DNA of 64,000 nucleotides from Duganella sp. BuS-21 (GCA_041874725.1 CP097466.1:5828001-5892000); one strand, 5' to 3'; shown: positions 36,426-45,428, counted from the first letter of the stretch. The notes: generated by a model not told the origin, from the sequence alone. Made by a program: numbers and translations.

Positions 36426-36776
36426 GTGAAAGTTTTGTCCTTGATTTCGACAGCATTACTGGCTCTAAGCCTTTCGGGCGCCGTCCAGGCCGCACCTGCC
36501 GCGCCCGCCACCAATAACAATGTTGCACATGCAACAATTGTACTCGCACAATGCGAGGCCAACGACCCGACGCCGTGCGGCATCAGCAGTGCGCCTGCCA
36601 AAACCGGCGACGCCGAACAAAATGCTTTGGCGCCGACGGACCCGAAACAGCAAGCCCAAAACGAACCGGCTACGCCGGTGCCGGAACCACAAACCTTCAT
36701 CATGCTGATGCTGGGTTTGGTTGTACTAGGATTCGCCTCGCGCCGTCGCCAGGCTTCGGAAAAATTCTCAGACTGA
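36426..36776 (+). CDS. Short PEP-CTERM sorting-domain protein
   Basis: The 116-residue protein has a signal peptide (VLSLISTALLALSLSGAVQA) and an Ala/Pro/Asn-rich mature part with two Cys. The C-terminal PEP-CTERM signal consists of the motif VPEPQTF, a hydrophobic helix IMLMLGLVVLGFA, and the basic tail SRRRQ. Such proteins are processed by exosortase (EpsH/XrtA) and are linked to exopolysaccharide and biofilm matrix. The GTG at 36426 is preferred because CAGGAG lies 8 bp upstream; GTG 36417 overlaps that site. No exosortase gene is in the window. Confidence 0.87.
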   Translation: MKVLSLISTALLALSLSGAVQAAPAAPATNNNVAHATIVLAQCEANDPTPCGISSAPAKTGDAEQNALAPTDPKQQAQNEPATPVPEPQTFIMLMLGLVVLGFASRRRQASEKFSD

Positions 36777-36825
36777 ACGGACTGAAGGTTCGCCAGCCCA
36801 GCAAAAATTCCGCTGCAATGAACTG

Positions 36826-36864
36826 ACCCCGTAAAGCTGGCGACCAGCTGTACGGGGTTTTTTT
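36826..36864. terminator. Terminator between the PEP-CTERM and DUF3224 genes
   Basis: The outer stem ACCCCGTA/TACGGGGT and inner stem AGCTGG/CCAGCT with a CGA loop are followed by seven T on the plus strand. It lies between convergent genes. Its right end touches the stop codon of the minus-strand gene, so it may serve both. Confidence 0.88.
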
Positions 36865-37252
36865 ATAGCATGTAGTCGAAGTCGTAGTAGTGCTTGCCGC
36901 CCTCGATGCGGATATGCAAACCCCCACGCAAACCGGCTAGCTCATCCGTGCCGGAATCGGGCACCACCGCCACCGCCAGGCTAGGCGCGTTGCGCGTCAT
37001 GATGCCGGTGTGGTGCAGCAGGAAGCTGCCGCTGCGGCCCTCCACCTGGCCGGTCACGCGCTCGACCGCCACATACACGCCCGAACCGAGCGCGCGATCC
37101 ATATATGCCAGCATTTCGCCCTTGCCCTCGGCGGCCAGCGCGCCATGGTAATGCTTGTTCAGCGACATGCGGCCGATGCCGCTGTCGGCCGCCACGGCGG
37201 ACATGGCTTCCGGCTGCATGACGACGGTAAATTCTCCGGTGATGATGGGCAT
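36863..37252 (-). CDS. DUF3224 domain protein
   Basis: The 129-residue protein has the DUF3224 pattern: GRMSLNKHYHGALAAEGKGEMLAY, SGVYVAVERVTGQVEGRSGSFLLHHTGIM, VPDSGTDELAGLRG, and GKHYYDFDYML at the C-terminus. The fold is a lipocalin-like or allene-oxide-cyclase-like barrel, and no biochemical role is established for the family as far as I know. It is convergent with the PEP-CTERM gene. It is 18 bp downstream of, and on the same strand as, the sensor kinase gene, so cotranscription is possible. Confidence 0.85.
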   Translation of the reverse strand: MPIITGEFTVVMQPEAMSAVAADSGIGRMSLNKHYHGALAAEGKGEMLAYMDRALGSGVYVAVERVTGQVEGRSGSFLLHHTGIMTRNAPSLAVAVVPDSGTDELAGLRGGLHIRIEGGKHYYDFDYML

Positions 37253-37270
37253 GACGCTCTCCTTGGCTGT

Positions 37271-38851
37271 TTATGCGTGCAGGCGGCTCTCGGGCTGCAA
37301 GGCGTGCTCATCCACCGGGGTCACGCACGGCATGCGCAGCACAAAGCTGGCGCCCTGCCCCAGCATGCTGGAGACCGTGATGCTGCCGCCGAACTGCTTG
37401 GCGATCAGGTTGAACACGATGTTCAGGCCGAGGCCGGTGCCGCCCTGGCCGCGCCGGGTGGTGACGAAAGGATCGAATACCTTGTCGAGCATGTCGGGCG
37501 GGATGCCCTTGCCGTTGTCGGTCACCTGCATTTCGATCCAGTCGCCCTGCTGCGCCACGCCGATCACGATGCGGCCCTCATCGTCCGGCCCGAAGGCGTG
37601 CTCGACGCAGTTGAGGGTGAGGTTGGTGATGACCTGCGCCAGCGCGCCGGGATAGCTGTCGAGCATGACGTCCGGCGGGCAGGCGATGCTGACCGTGATG
37701 CGGGTCTTCTTCAGCTTGGGTTGCAGGCTGGACACCACTTCGTTGATGTAGTCGCGCAGCTCGAAGCGGCGGCGCGCCTCGCTCACCTGGTCGACCGCGA
37801 TCTGCTTGAAGCTGTGGATCAGGTGCGCGGCGCGGTAGGCGTTGTTCATGATCAGGCGCGTGCTTTCGGCGGCCGTCTCCAGGTAGCGCATGATGTCGGA
37901 GCGCTTGATGTTGCCGCCCTCGACCGAGGCCTGCACCTTCTCGGTGGCCTCCATCAGCACCGAGGCGCTGGTGAGCGCGATGCCGACCGGCGTGTTGATC
38001 TCATGGGCGACGCCGGCCACCAGCCCGCCCAGCGAAGCCAGGCGCTCGGCCTGCAGCAGCGATTCCTGGGTGCGGCGCAGATCGTCCATGGCCTTGGCGG
38101 TGGCCTGGGCCGACTTGCGCGCCTCGTCCTCGGCCTCGCGGATGCGCTGGATGTTGGACTTGACCTTGCGCTGAATGGCGTTGAAGCCGCGGATCACCTC
38201 GCCCAGCTCGTCATGCCGGCTGTCGGGCAACTCCTCCACCTCGTCGCTGCCGCGCGTGGCCAGGTCGAACAGGCCGTCGCGCAGGCGCTTGAGCGGATCG
38301 AACACGATGCGCAGCGACAGCGCCAGCGCCGCCACCAGGATCGAATCGAGCAGCAGCACCTCGATCACCTTGCGCCGCACTTCGGCCGCCAGCGTGGCGT
38401 CGATCTGGGCGCGGCTGAAGTTGACCACCACGCGGCCGACGATCACCGGCTTGAGCGAAGCGCCGGCGGCGCCGGAATCGCGGTAGGCCAGGTCCGCCAC
38501 CACCGGCGTGCCACCGACGGCGGCGTCGTTTTCAATCGAGGTGATGGTGCCGTTGTCGTTGCGCAGCTTGCCGGAGAACAGGCCGACCGAGGTGTCGTAG
38601 ACGCGGATCGAGACCAGCTCCGGCGGCATCATTTCGGCTGCCACGATGTTGTCGACCTTGGCCTTGTCGAGGTCCCACAAGGCGGACGGCAGGCTGGTTT
38701 GCAGGCGCGTCAGCACGCCCTGGCGCAGGCGCTGGCTGCTGACCTCCAGTTCATGGCCCAGGCTGTATTGGGCATAGGTGCCTGAGATGCCCAGCACCAG
38801 CGTCACAATGACCACAAAAAGCAGCGTCAAGCGGCCTTGAATACCAAACAT
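37271..38851 (-). CDS. Membrane sensor histidine kinase with HAMP domain
   Basis: The 526-residue kinase has an N-terminal membrane helix (about 8-28), a periplasmic sensor region to about 160, and a second helix (165-185). HAMP and coiled-coil segments follow (190-270). The H box is LVAGVAHEINTPVG (His near 283), and the ATPase domain has NLTLNCVEHAF, DNGKGIP and GGTGLGLNIVFNL. The H-box wording resembles kinases of the HisKA_4 or DctB-like type. No response regulator is adjacent, so its partner is unknown. It is divergent from the HDOD pair, where its signal might feed in, but that is speculation. Confidence 0.9.
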   Translation of the reverse strand: MFGIQGRLTLLFVVIVTLVLGISGTYAQYSLGHELEVSSQRLRQGVLTRLQTSLPSALWDLDKAKVDNIVAAEMMPPELVSIRVYDTSVGLFSGKLRNDNGTITSIENDAAVGGTPVVADLAYRDSGAAGASLKPVIVGRVVVNFSRAQIDATLAAEVRRKVIEVLLLDSILVAALALSLRIVFDPLKRLRDGLFDLATRGSDEVEELPDSRHDELGEVIRGFNAIQRKVKSNIQRIREAEDEARKSAQATAKAMDDLRRTQESLLQAERLASLGGLVAGVAHEINTPVGIALTSASVLMEATEKVQASVEGGNIKRSDIMRYLETAAESTRLIMNNAYRAAHLIHSFKQIAVDQVSEARRRFELRDYINEVVSSLQPKLKKTRITVSIACPPDVMLDSYPGALAQVITNLTLNCVEHAFGPDDEGRIVIGVAQQGDWIEMQVTDNGKGIPPDMLDKVFDPFVTTRRGQGGTGLGLNIVFNLIAKQFGGSITVSSMLGQGASFVLRMPCVTPVDEHALQPESRLHA

Positions 38852-38971
38852 CTATCGCTCCCCCGACAACATGGATTTGACGGCAACATCCCAATGTACG
38901 GTATGGGCTGCATCTTGGCAAGACAATGGTAAGATCGCAAAATATAGATCAAGAGGCAACCGGGAGGCGGG

Positions 38972-39319
38972 ATGACGGGCAATTATCATCAACTGACATT
39001 GGCCGAGGTGCGGCCGGGCATGGTGCTGTCGGACGTGCTGCTCGACGTCCAGGGCAATGTGCTGCTGCCGCAGGGCACGGTGCTGAGCGACGCCATGCTG
39101 GCCCTGATGCCGCGCCACGGCATCGCCGTGCTGCCCATCGTCAAGGAGGAAGTGACGCCGGAAGTGGTGGCGGCCACGCTGCAGCGCCATGAAGCGCGCA
39201 TTGCGCAGCTGTTCCGCAAGAACGACCCCGACAGCGGCAGCGACTGGGCCACCGCCACCCTGCGCCGCTTCGTCACTGATTTTCGCCTGGGTGTAGAGGA
39301 GACGCCGGAACATGAGTAA
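38972..39319 (+). CDS. Small hypothetical protein coupled to an HDOD gene
   Basis: The 115-residue protein starts LTLAEVRPGMVLSDVLLDVQGNVLLPQGTVLSDAMLALMPRHGI. This resembles the short N-terminal module found before HD-GYP or HDOD phosphodiesterase-like domains (the DUF3391-like PGMxLxxDVxxxxGxLLLxxG pattern). It overlaps the following HDOD gene by 8 bp. I infer that it is a detached N-terminal module of a signalling protein that works with the HDOD protein. Function is otherwise unknown. Confidence 0.75.
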   Translation: MTGNYHQLTLAEVRPGMVLSDVLLDVQGNVLLPQGTVLSDAMLALMPRHGIAVLPIVKEEVTPEVVAATLQRHEARIAQLFRKNDPDSGSDWATATLRRFVTDFRLGVEETPEHE

Positions 39320-40163
39320 TCACGCGACCCTGAGCTACGACGACGTGGTGCGCACGCTGGACGACCTGCCCTCGCTGCCGGCGGTGGTGATGGAGCTGCT
39401 CAACAGCATCGACCAGGACGACATCGACATCTCGGTGCTGGCCAAAAAAGTTTCCTACGATCAGGCGCTGACGGCCAAGACCCTGCGCCTGGCCAACTCG
39501 TCGCTGTACGGCCTGCAGGTCAAGGTGACGACCATCCAGCAAGCCATCACTTACCTGGGATTCCAGACCACGCGCAACCTGATCACGGCGGCGGCGGTGA
39601 CCGGCTGCTTCGTCGAGGGCCACTGCCCCGGCTTCGACCACAAGGCGTTCTGGCGCCACTCGATCGCCACGGCGGCGTGCGCCAAGGTGCTGGCGCGGCA
39701 AATGCGTTTCAACCAGGATTATGCGTTCACGGCCGGGCTGCTGCACGACATCGGCCGGCTGGTGCTGGTGTCCTGCTTCCCGGAGCAATATGCCGCAACG
39801 GTGGCCTACCGCGCGCAGCACGACTGCTACCTGCTGGAGGCCGAGCGGGCGGTACTGGGGGTCGACCACGTGGCGGCCGGACTGGCGCTGGCGGAACACT
39901 GGAATTTTTCTGACACGATGCGTCTGGCCATCGGCGGCCACCACGACCCGGAGGCGCCGGGCGCAGGCTTCCTGGCGGCCATCATCCATGTGGCCGACGC
40001 TATCGTGCACGCGCTCGATCTGGCGCAGGTGCAGGACGATCTGGTCCCGCCCGTCTCTACCGTGGCCTGGACTGCGCTGGGCCTCGATGAGGAAATCTAT
40101 CTGCAGTTGTTCCGCGAAACGGAGTTGCAGTACGAAGAAATTTCTATGGTGCTGCTCAGCTAA
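39312..40163 (+). CDS. HDOD domain protein
   Basis: The 283-residue protein is an HDOD (HD-related output domain) protein. It begins LDDLPSLPAVVMELLNSIDQDDIDISVLAKKVSYDQALTAKTLRLANSSLYG and later has HSIATAACAKVLARQM and GLLHDIGRLVLVSCFPE. HDOD proteins are non-catalytic or poorly characterised relatives of HD phosphohydrolases found in signalling, chemotaxis and motility control. Here an HD pair is retained in LLHDIGRL. It overlaps the small gene upstream, so they form a unit. No chemotaxis genes are nearby. Confidence 0.9.
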   Translation: MSNHATLSYDDVVRTLDDLPSLPAVVMELLNSIDQDDIDISVLAKKVSYDQALTAKTLRLANSSLYGLQVKVTTIQQAITYLGFQTTRNLITAAAVTGCFVEGHCPGFDHKAFWRHSIATAACAKVLARQMRFNQDYAFTAGLLHDIGRLVLVSCFPEQYAATVAYRAQHDCYLLEAERAVLGVDHVAAGLALAEHWNFSDTMRLAIGGHHDPEAPGAGFLAAIIHVADAIVHALDLAQVQDDLVPPVSTVAWTALGLDEEIYLQLFRETELQYEEISMVLLS

Positions 40164-40246
40164 TTCGACCTTGCAGCGACGCTGCAAAGGCTGCCTGCCG
40201 GACCGGGCTCACGCACGATGCGGCAGGCCTGCGCGCTGGGCGCGCA

Positions 40247-40585
40247 TCAATGGTGTGCCGCGTTTCCGGCCTGGGCCTTGTCGTTGGCTGCACGGTCTTC
40301 CGGCTTCGGGCGGCCCTGGGCGTCGGACAGGCGGTACTTGGTGCGGCGGTCGCCCATCAGGTCGCGCAGATCGCGGATGCTCATGCCGGTCACTTCGTGC
40401 ATGCGGATCAGCAGCGAGGCGCCGACCGGCAGGCGGTGGTGGCGGATCTTGCTGATGACGGGCGGCGCGACTTCCAGCAGGCGCGACAGCGCGGCGTCGT
40501 TCTTCAGTTGCATCTTGCCCAGCAGAATATCGAGCAGATGGTTGGGGTTATAACTTTCCTGGGATGCGAGTGCATGGTGTGCCAT
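40247..40585 (-). CDS. Small putative DNA-binding protein (HTH/Cro-like)
   Basis: The 112-residue protein has a helix-rich centre, LLDILLGKMQLKNDAALSRLLEVAPPVISKIRHHRLPVGASLLIRMHEVTGMSIRDLRDLMGD. It reads like a Cro/C1-type HTH: the recognition helix would be VAPPVISKIRHHR, followed by a conserved-looking ISIRDLRDL segment. The basic, Pro/Lys-rich tail is low-complexity. The start at 40585 has AGGA at proper spacing and is preferred over 40597 or 40663. It is a lone gene convergent with the HDOD gene. Regulator status is inferred, and targets are unknown. Confidence 0.7.
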   Translation of the reverse strand: MAHHALASQESYNPNHLLDILLGKMQLKNDAALSRLLEVAPPVISKIRHHRLPVGASLLIRMHEVTGMSIRDLRDLMGDRRTKYRLSDAQGRPKPEDRAANDKAQAGNAAHH

Positions 40586-40802
40586 GATTTTCCTCATTGG
40601 TTTAGGGGTGAACAGATAGTGCTGGTTTGAACTTAAGCAAAACTTAGAATACCGGATTGCCATTCGTGCAAGATACCAGCGCGCACCGCGCTAAGATTGT
40701 TCGACATCAATCAGTGGCTAGAAACCTTAGCAACAATGCTATTTCATCACATGGGACCAGAGGGTGTCGCACGCAAGGACCTGTAGGAAACTGTTACACA
40801 AA

Positions 40803-40878
40803 GAAATTCAGGGTCAGCTCTGTCATTTGGACATTTCGCGCGCGAAATGTCCAAATGACAGAGCTGACCCTGAATTTC
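40803..40878. repeat. 76-bp perfect palindrome (38-bp arms, no loop)
   Basis: Positions 40803-40840 are the exact reverse complement of 40841-40878. The centre is CGCG|CGCG and the ends are GAAATTC and GAATTTC. There is no flanking T run. It lies between two minus-strand genes, and its right end overlaps the stop codon of the charged protein gene (40877-40879). Confidence 0.97.
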
Positions 40879-41200
40879 AGGCGGTGGTGTCGATATTGCG
40901 GCCGAGCGTCTTTTCGTTGTCGCGGCGCTGGGTGTCGGTTTTCTGGTCGGCTTGCTGGGCGGCACGACGGTCGGCGGCGGCCGCTTCGTCGTTGGCGCGG
41001 GCCTGGTTGCGGGCGGTTTCGTTGTTCTGCTCGACGCGCCGGCGGTTCGCGGCCTGGTCCTTCTCGGCGCGGTTGTCCTGCTGGGCGCGACGTGTCTCCG
41101 TGGTCTGCTCGCTGCGCTGCTCGACACGGTTGGCGCGCGTTTCGCGCAGATTCAGTTGCACCGGGTCGGGGCGCGGTGCGTTGGTGACGTTGATTGCCAT
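40877..41200 (-). CDS. Highly charged low-complexity hypothetical protein
   Basis: The 107-residue protein (start MAINVTNAPRPD at 41200) is dominated by Arg, Gln, Glu, Asn and Ala from residue 18 on, with no hydrophobic core, so it is either a long single helix or disordered. I recognise no domain. The upstream alternative start at 41218 adds six residues. Its stop codon lies in the edge of the 76-bp palindrome. It is divergent from phoH over about 115 bp. The skewed composition could also be a chance frame in GC-rich DNA, so confidence is moderate. Confidence 0.6.
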   Translation of the reverse strand: MAINVTNAPRPDPVQLNLRETRANRVEQRSEQTTETRRAQQDNRAEKDQAANRRRVEQNNETARNQARANDEAAAADRRAAQQADQKTDTQRRDNEKTLGRNIDTTA

Positions 41201-41315
41201 GGCTCTACTGTAGAGCAAAGACAGCCGAAATCAAGCCCCAACGCCGCTGCCGCGGTAAATTGCGATAAACTGTCGCCTGTGCCGTCCAGGCGGCCTTCTC
41301 TCCTAAAAGCCTCCA

Positions 41316-42428
41316 TTGAAAACCAAAATTCCAGTCCAGCCGCACTACTTCGTCCCCGAGCCGCTCGATAACGCGCGCCTGGCCCATCTGTGCGGCCCGC
41401 TCGACGAAAACCTGCGCCAGATTTCCGCCGCGCTGGACGTGACGATTTTCCGCCGCGGCGAGAAGTTCATCGTCAGCGGCCACAACGCCGAACGCGCGGT
41501 CGAGATCCTCGACCATTTCTACGCCATCGCCAACAAGATCGTGCCGATCGAAGAGGTGCAACTGGCGTTGGTCGAGCAACGCGCCAGCATGCACGCCGGC
41601 CTGGCCCTGCCCGAGGTGGACGCGGAGTCGGACGACGGCGCACCGGCACGCCTGACCACGGCCAAGCCGCGCAAGGTGGAAGTGGTGCCGAGCACCGACA
41701 TCGACATCGCCAGCCCGGTGCTGAAAACCCGCCGCGCCGACCTGCGCGGCCGCACGCCGCACCAGATCCGCTACCTGCGCAACATCCTGGAACACGACAT
41801 CAGCTTCGGCGTCGGCCCGGCCGGCACCGGCAAGACCTACCTGGCCGTGGCCTGCGCGGTCGACGCCCTCGAACGCGACGCCGTCAAGCGCATCATCCTG
41901 ACCCGCCCTGCGGTGGAAGCGGGCGAGCGCCTGGGCTTCCTGCCGGGCGACCTGTCGCAAAAGGTCGATCCCTACCTGCGTCCGCTGTACGACGCTTTGT
42001 ACGACCTGCTCGGCTTCGACCGCACGCAAAAAATGTTCGAGAAACAGGTGATCGAGATCGCTCCGCTGGCCTATATGCGCGGCCGCACGCTGAACCACGC
42101 CTTCGTGATCCTGGATGAAGCGCAGAACACCACGGTCGAACAGATGAAGATGTTCCTGACCCGCATCGGCTTCGGCAGCAAGGCCGTGATCACCGGCGAC
42201 GTCACCCAGGTCGACCTGCACAAGAGCCAGAAGAGCGGCCTGGTGGACGCAATCCAGGTGCTGAAGGAGGTGCGCGGCATCGCCTTCAGCCACTTCAACA
42301 GCGAAGACGTGGTGCGCCACCCGCTGGTGGCGCGCATCGTCGACGCCTACGAAACCGCCCACAACCACGAAGCGGAAATCGCCCCGCTCCTCAAAGCCAC
42401 TGCCCTGAAAAATGTCCGCAAAAAATAA
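41316..42428 (+). CDS. phoH: PhoH family ATPase (YbeZ)
   Basis: The 370-residue protein has a PhoH ATPase domain with Walker [17 protein letters not shown] (about 167-174) and Walker [27 protein letters not shown]. The STAND-like [14 protein letters not shown] segment follows. An N-terminal KH-like region (about 40-75) is typical of YbeZ. YbeZ works with the endoribonuclease YbeY in rRNA maturation and RNA metabolism. A TTG at 41316 appears to be the start, since no upstream ATG exists in frame. It overlaps ybeY by 17 bp, and the phoH-ybeY-corC-lnt order is conserved in betaproteobacteria. Confidence 0.94.
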   Translation: MKTKIPVQPHYFVPEPLDNARLAHLCGPLDENLRQISAALDVTIFRRGEKFIVSGHNAERAVEILDHFYAIANKIVPIEEVQLALVEQRASMHAGLALPEVDAESDDGAPARLTTAKPRKVEVVPSTDIDIASPVLKTRRADLRGRTPHQIRYLRNILEHDISFGVGPAGTGKTYLAVACAVDALERDAVKRIILTRPAVEAGERLGFLPGDLSQKVDPYLRPLYDALYDLLGFDRTQKMFEKQVIEIAPLAYMRGRTLNHAFVILDEAQNTTVEQMKMFLTRIGFGSKAVITGDVTQVDLHKSQKSGLVDAIQVLKEVRGIAFSHFNSEDVVRHPLVARIVDAYETAHNHEAEIAPLLKATALKNVRKK

Positions 42429-42879
42429 ACTGTCGCTGTCGGTGCAATACGCCGACCCGCGCCTGCAGGAAAGCATCACCCGTCCAAAAATCCGCAAGTG
42501 GATCCAGGCCGCCTTGTTCGCGCCGGCCGAGCTGACCATCCGCTTTGTCGCCGCCGAAGAAGGCCAGGCCCTGAACCGCGAATACCGGGGCAAGGACTAC
42601 GCCACCAACGTGCTGACCTTCGCCTATAACGAAGGCGAAGCAGAACTGCCGGACGACGCCCCGACCCAGGCCGACATCATCCTCTGCACCGATGTGCTGG
42701 AGCAGGAAGCGGCCGAACAAAAGAAAACGGTGGAAGAGCACACCGCCCACCTGATCGTCCACGGCGTGCTGCACGCCCAGGGCTACGACCACATGGACGA
42801 CGAGGAAGCCGCCGAAATGGAAGGCATCGAAACCGAGATCCTGGCTACTCTCGGGTACGCCGATCCTTACGCGGAATGA
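42412..42879 (+). CDS. ybeY: Endoribonuclease YbeY
   Basis: The 155-residue metalloprotein has the zinc site [15 protein letters not shown] (H-x3-H-x5-H, about residues 117-130). The family stretch [19 protein letters not shown] is also present. YbeY is a single-strand-specific endoribonuclease needed for 16S rRNA 3'-end maturation and 70S quality control. The start overlaps phoH by 17 bp and is therefore likely coupled. A promoter-like sequence for corC lies after it at 42915. Confidence 0.96.
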   Translation: MSAKNKLSLSVQYADPRLQESITRPKIRKWIQAALFAPAELTIRFVAAEEGQALNREYRGKDYATNVLTFAYNEGEAELPDDAPTQADIILCTDVLEQEAAEQKKTVEEHTAHLIVHGVLHAQGYDHMDDEEAAEMEGIETEILATLGYADPYAE

Positions 42880-42914
42880 GATAGAATAGGGCTGTCTTTT
42901 TGACAAAAGCGGCC

Positions 42915-42943
42915 TTGACCTGGCATTTGGTGTATCCTATACC
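42915..42943 (+). promoter_or_regulatory. Candidate sigma-70 promoter for corC-lnt
   Basis: TTGACC (42915-42920) and TATACC (42938-42943) are separated by 17 bp and end 27 bp before the corC start. This suggests that corC-lnt can be transcribed apart from phoH-ybeY. Confidence 0.6.
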
Positions 42944-42970
42944 CCTTCAAAACAACGGCTCACGCCTCCT

Positions 42971-43855
42971 ATGCAAGAGCACTCTAGTAGCGTCAAGACT
43001 GACGCTAAACCCCACCGGTCACTGTTTGAACGCCTGACCGCCCTGATCTCCCCAGAGCCCGAGAACCGCTCGGAGCTGCTCGAAGTTCTGCACGACGCCC
43101 ACGAACGCAACCTGATCGACGCCGACGCCTTGTCGATGATCGAAGGCGTGTTCCAGGTGTCCGACCTGTCTGCCCGCGACATCATGATCCCGCGCTCGCA
43201 GATGGACGTCATCGACATCTCCAAGCCGATCGAGGAATGGTTGCCGCTGGTGCTGGAAACGGCCCACTCGCGCTTCCCCGCCATCGAGGGCGAACGCGAC
43301 AAGGTGATCGGCATCCTGCTGGCCAAGGACCTGCTGCGCTACTACGCCGAAGAATCCTTCGACGTGCGCGACATGCTGCGTCCCGCCATCTTCATTCCCG
43401 AATCCAAGCGCCTGAACGTGCTGCTGCGCGATTTCCGCGCCAACCACAATCACATGGCCATCGTGGTCGATGAATACAGCGGCGTCGCCGGCCTGATCAC
43501 CATCGAAGACGTGCTGGAACAGATTGTCGGCGATATCGAGGACGAGTACGATTTCGATGAAGAGGAAGACAACATCCTCTCCATCCGCGAAGGACAGCAC
43601 GGCCCGCGCTGGCGCATCAAGGCCCTGACCGAAATCGACCAGTTCAACGAGGAACTCGACACCGGCCTGCCGGAAGACGAAGCCGACACCATCGGCGGCC
43701 TGGTCTCCAAGCACCTGGGCCGCATGGCCCACAAGGGCGACGTGTTCGACTTCCAGGGCCTGCGCTTCGAAGTGCTGCGTGCCGACGCCCGCCAGATCCA
43801 CGTGCTGACGGTGGAAAAACTGCCGCCCAAACCCGACCTCGGCGACGACGCATAA
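42971..43855 (+). CDS. corC: CorC/HlyC-type CBS-domain transporter-associated protein
   Basis: The 294-residue protein has paired CBS domains (about 60-185: VSDLSARDIMIPRSQMDVID, SRFPAIEGERDKVIGILLAKDLL, NHMAIVVDEYSGVAGLITIEDVLEQIVGDIEDEYD). A C-terminal CorC_HlyC domain follows (200-285). It lacks membrane helices and is the soluble form linked to Mg2+/Co2+ efflux regulation. In this gene order it is nearly always followed by lnt. The stop overlaps the lnt start by one base (TAATG), so translation is coupled. Confidence 0.93.
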   Translation: MQEHSSSVKTDAKPHRSLFERLTALISPEPENRSELLEVLHDAHERNLIDADALSMIEGVFQVSDLSARDIMIPRSQMDVIDISKPIEEWLPLVLETAHSRFPAIEGERDKVIGILLAKDLLRYYAEESFDVRDMLRPAIFIPESKRLNVLLRDFRANHNHMAIVVDEYSGVAGLITIEDVLEQIVGDIEDEYDFDEEEDNILSIREGQHGPRWRIKALTEIDQFNEELDTGLPEDEADTIGGLVSKHLGRMAHKGDVFDFQGLRFEVLRADARQIHVLTVEKLPPKPDLGDDA

Positions 43856-45426
43856 TGCGCTTTCGCCGCGCTAATCCCAACCATCCCCCCAAGCCGCAAC
43901 GCTCGACCCGAGGACGCATGCTGATCACCGGCCTGGCCGGTGCGTTGTGCGTGTTCGCCTTTGCGCCGTTCGGCTGGTGGCCGCTGGAGATCCTCGGCCT
44001 CGCCACGCTGTTCTACCAGGTGCTGCGCAGCACCAGCGTCAAGTCCGCCGCGCTGATCGGCTGGGCCTTCGTGGCCGGCTGGACCGCCGCCGGCATCCAC
44101 TGGCTCTACGTTTCAATGCATACCTACGGCGGCATGCCGGCGCCGCTGGCGGTGGCCGCCGTACTGCTGCTGGGCGCCGCCATGGGCGTCTACGGCGCGC
44201 TGGCCATGGGCGGCGCCTGGTGGCTGCGCAAGCGCTGGACGCTGCCGCTGCCGGCCGCCAACCTGCTGCTGTTCCCGGCCGTGTGGGCGCTGTTCGAATG
44301 GGTGCGCGGCTGGCTGTTCACGGGTTTCCCGTGGCTGTCGTCCGGTTACGCCCACAACAATAGCCCGCTGGCCGGCTTCGCGCCCATCATCGGCGTGTAC
44401 GGCCTGGGCTGGCTGGCGGCCGTTATCGCCGGCGCCCTGCTCCTGCTGCTGCACCGTACGCGCCTGCGCGCGGCCGCGCTGGCGGTGGGCCTCTGCGTGG
44501 CCGGCATCGGCCTGAGCTTCCTGCAATGGACCTACCCGGAAGGCAAGCCGATCACGGTGCGCCTGCTGCAGGGGAACATCCCGCAGGATGAAAAATTCAA
44601 CGGCGCCAAGGTGCTGACCACCATGAAGCTGTACCAGGACGCGATTACCGCCGCCCCGGCCGACCTGATCGCCACCCCGGAAACCGCCATCATCACCCTG
44701 CCGCAGCAGCTGCCGCCGGACTACCTGCCCGGCATCGCCCAGTTCCTGAACCAGACCAACAGCAACCTGATCCTCGGCATCTTCACCGCCGACAGCCAGA
44801 CCGCCTACTTCAACAGCGTGATCGGCATCCCGGCCAAGGGCGGCAGCTACTACCGCTACGACAAGCACCACCTGGTGCCCTACGGCGAATTCATTCCCTA
44901 CGGCTTCCGCTGGTTCGTCAACCTGATGTCGATCCCGCTGGGCGACATGACCAGCGGCCGCGACCTCCAGCCGGCATTCCCGGTCAAGGACCAGCGCGTG
45001 CTGCCGAACATCTGCTATGAAGATTTGTTCGGCGAGGAAATCGCCGCCCAGCTGAACCATCCGGCGCTGGACCAGAAACCGGCCACCATGCTGCTCAACA
45101 CCTCCAACCTGGCCTGGTTTGGCGACACCATCGCCATTCCGCAGCATTTGCAGATCTCGCAGATGCGCACGCTGGAAACCGGCCGTCCCATGCTGCGGGC
45201 GACCAATACCGGCGCCACCGCCATCATCAATGGCGACGGCAAAGTGGTGCAGCAGCTGCCGGTGAACACCTTCGGCACGCTGGCCGCCAGCGTGCAAGGC
45301 ATGGCCGGCAGCACCCCGTTTATCATCTGGGGCAACAAGCTGTTCCTCGCTTTGACCGCCCTGTCTTTGGCAGGGGCTTGGTTTTGGTCAGCCCGGCGCT
45401 CAAAAAATCAGCCAAAAGCCGCTTAA
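43855..45426 (+). CDS. lnt: Apolipoprotein N-acyltransferase Lnt
   Basis: The 523-residue inner-membrane enzyme adds the third acyl chain to lipoproteins. Six to seven N-terminal helices (about 20-215) precede a nitrilase-like domain with the Glu-Lys-Cys triad in ATPETAI, DKHHLVPYGEF and PNICYEDLFG. A final C-terminal helix is present (LFLALTALSLAGAWFW). All catalytic parts are there. The start overlaps the corC stop by one base. The window holds several predicted lipoproteins (GH105, ChaN, the PQQ-propeller protein) that Lnt would mature. Confidence 0.95.
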   Translation: MRFRRANPNHPPKPQRSTRGRMLITGLAGALCVFAFAPFGWWPLEILGLATLFYQVLRSTSVKSAALIGWAFVAGWTAAGIHWLYVSMHTYGGMPAPLAVAAVLLLGAAMGVYGALAMGGAWWLRKRWTLPLPAANLLLFPAVWALFEWVRGWLFTGFPWLSSGYAHNNSPLAGFAPIIGVYGLGWLAAVIAGALLLLLHRTRLRAAALAVGLCVAGIGLSFLQWTYPEGKPITVRLLQGNIPQDEKFNGAKVLTTMKLYQDAITAAPADLIATPETAIITLPQQLPPDYLPGIAQFLNQTNSNLILGIFTADSQTAYFNSVIGIPAKGGSYYRYDKHHLVPYGEFIPYGFRWFVNLMSIPLGDMTSGRDLQPAFPVKDQRVLPNICYEDLFGEEIAAQLNHPALDQKPATMLLNTSNLAWFGDTIAIPQHLQISQMRTLETGRPMLRATNTGATAIINGDGKVVQQLPVNTFGTLAASVQGMAGSTPFIIWGNKLFLALTALSLAGAWFWSARRSKNQPKAA

Positions 45427-45428
45427 CC

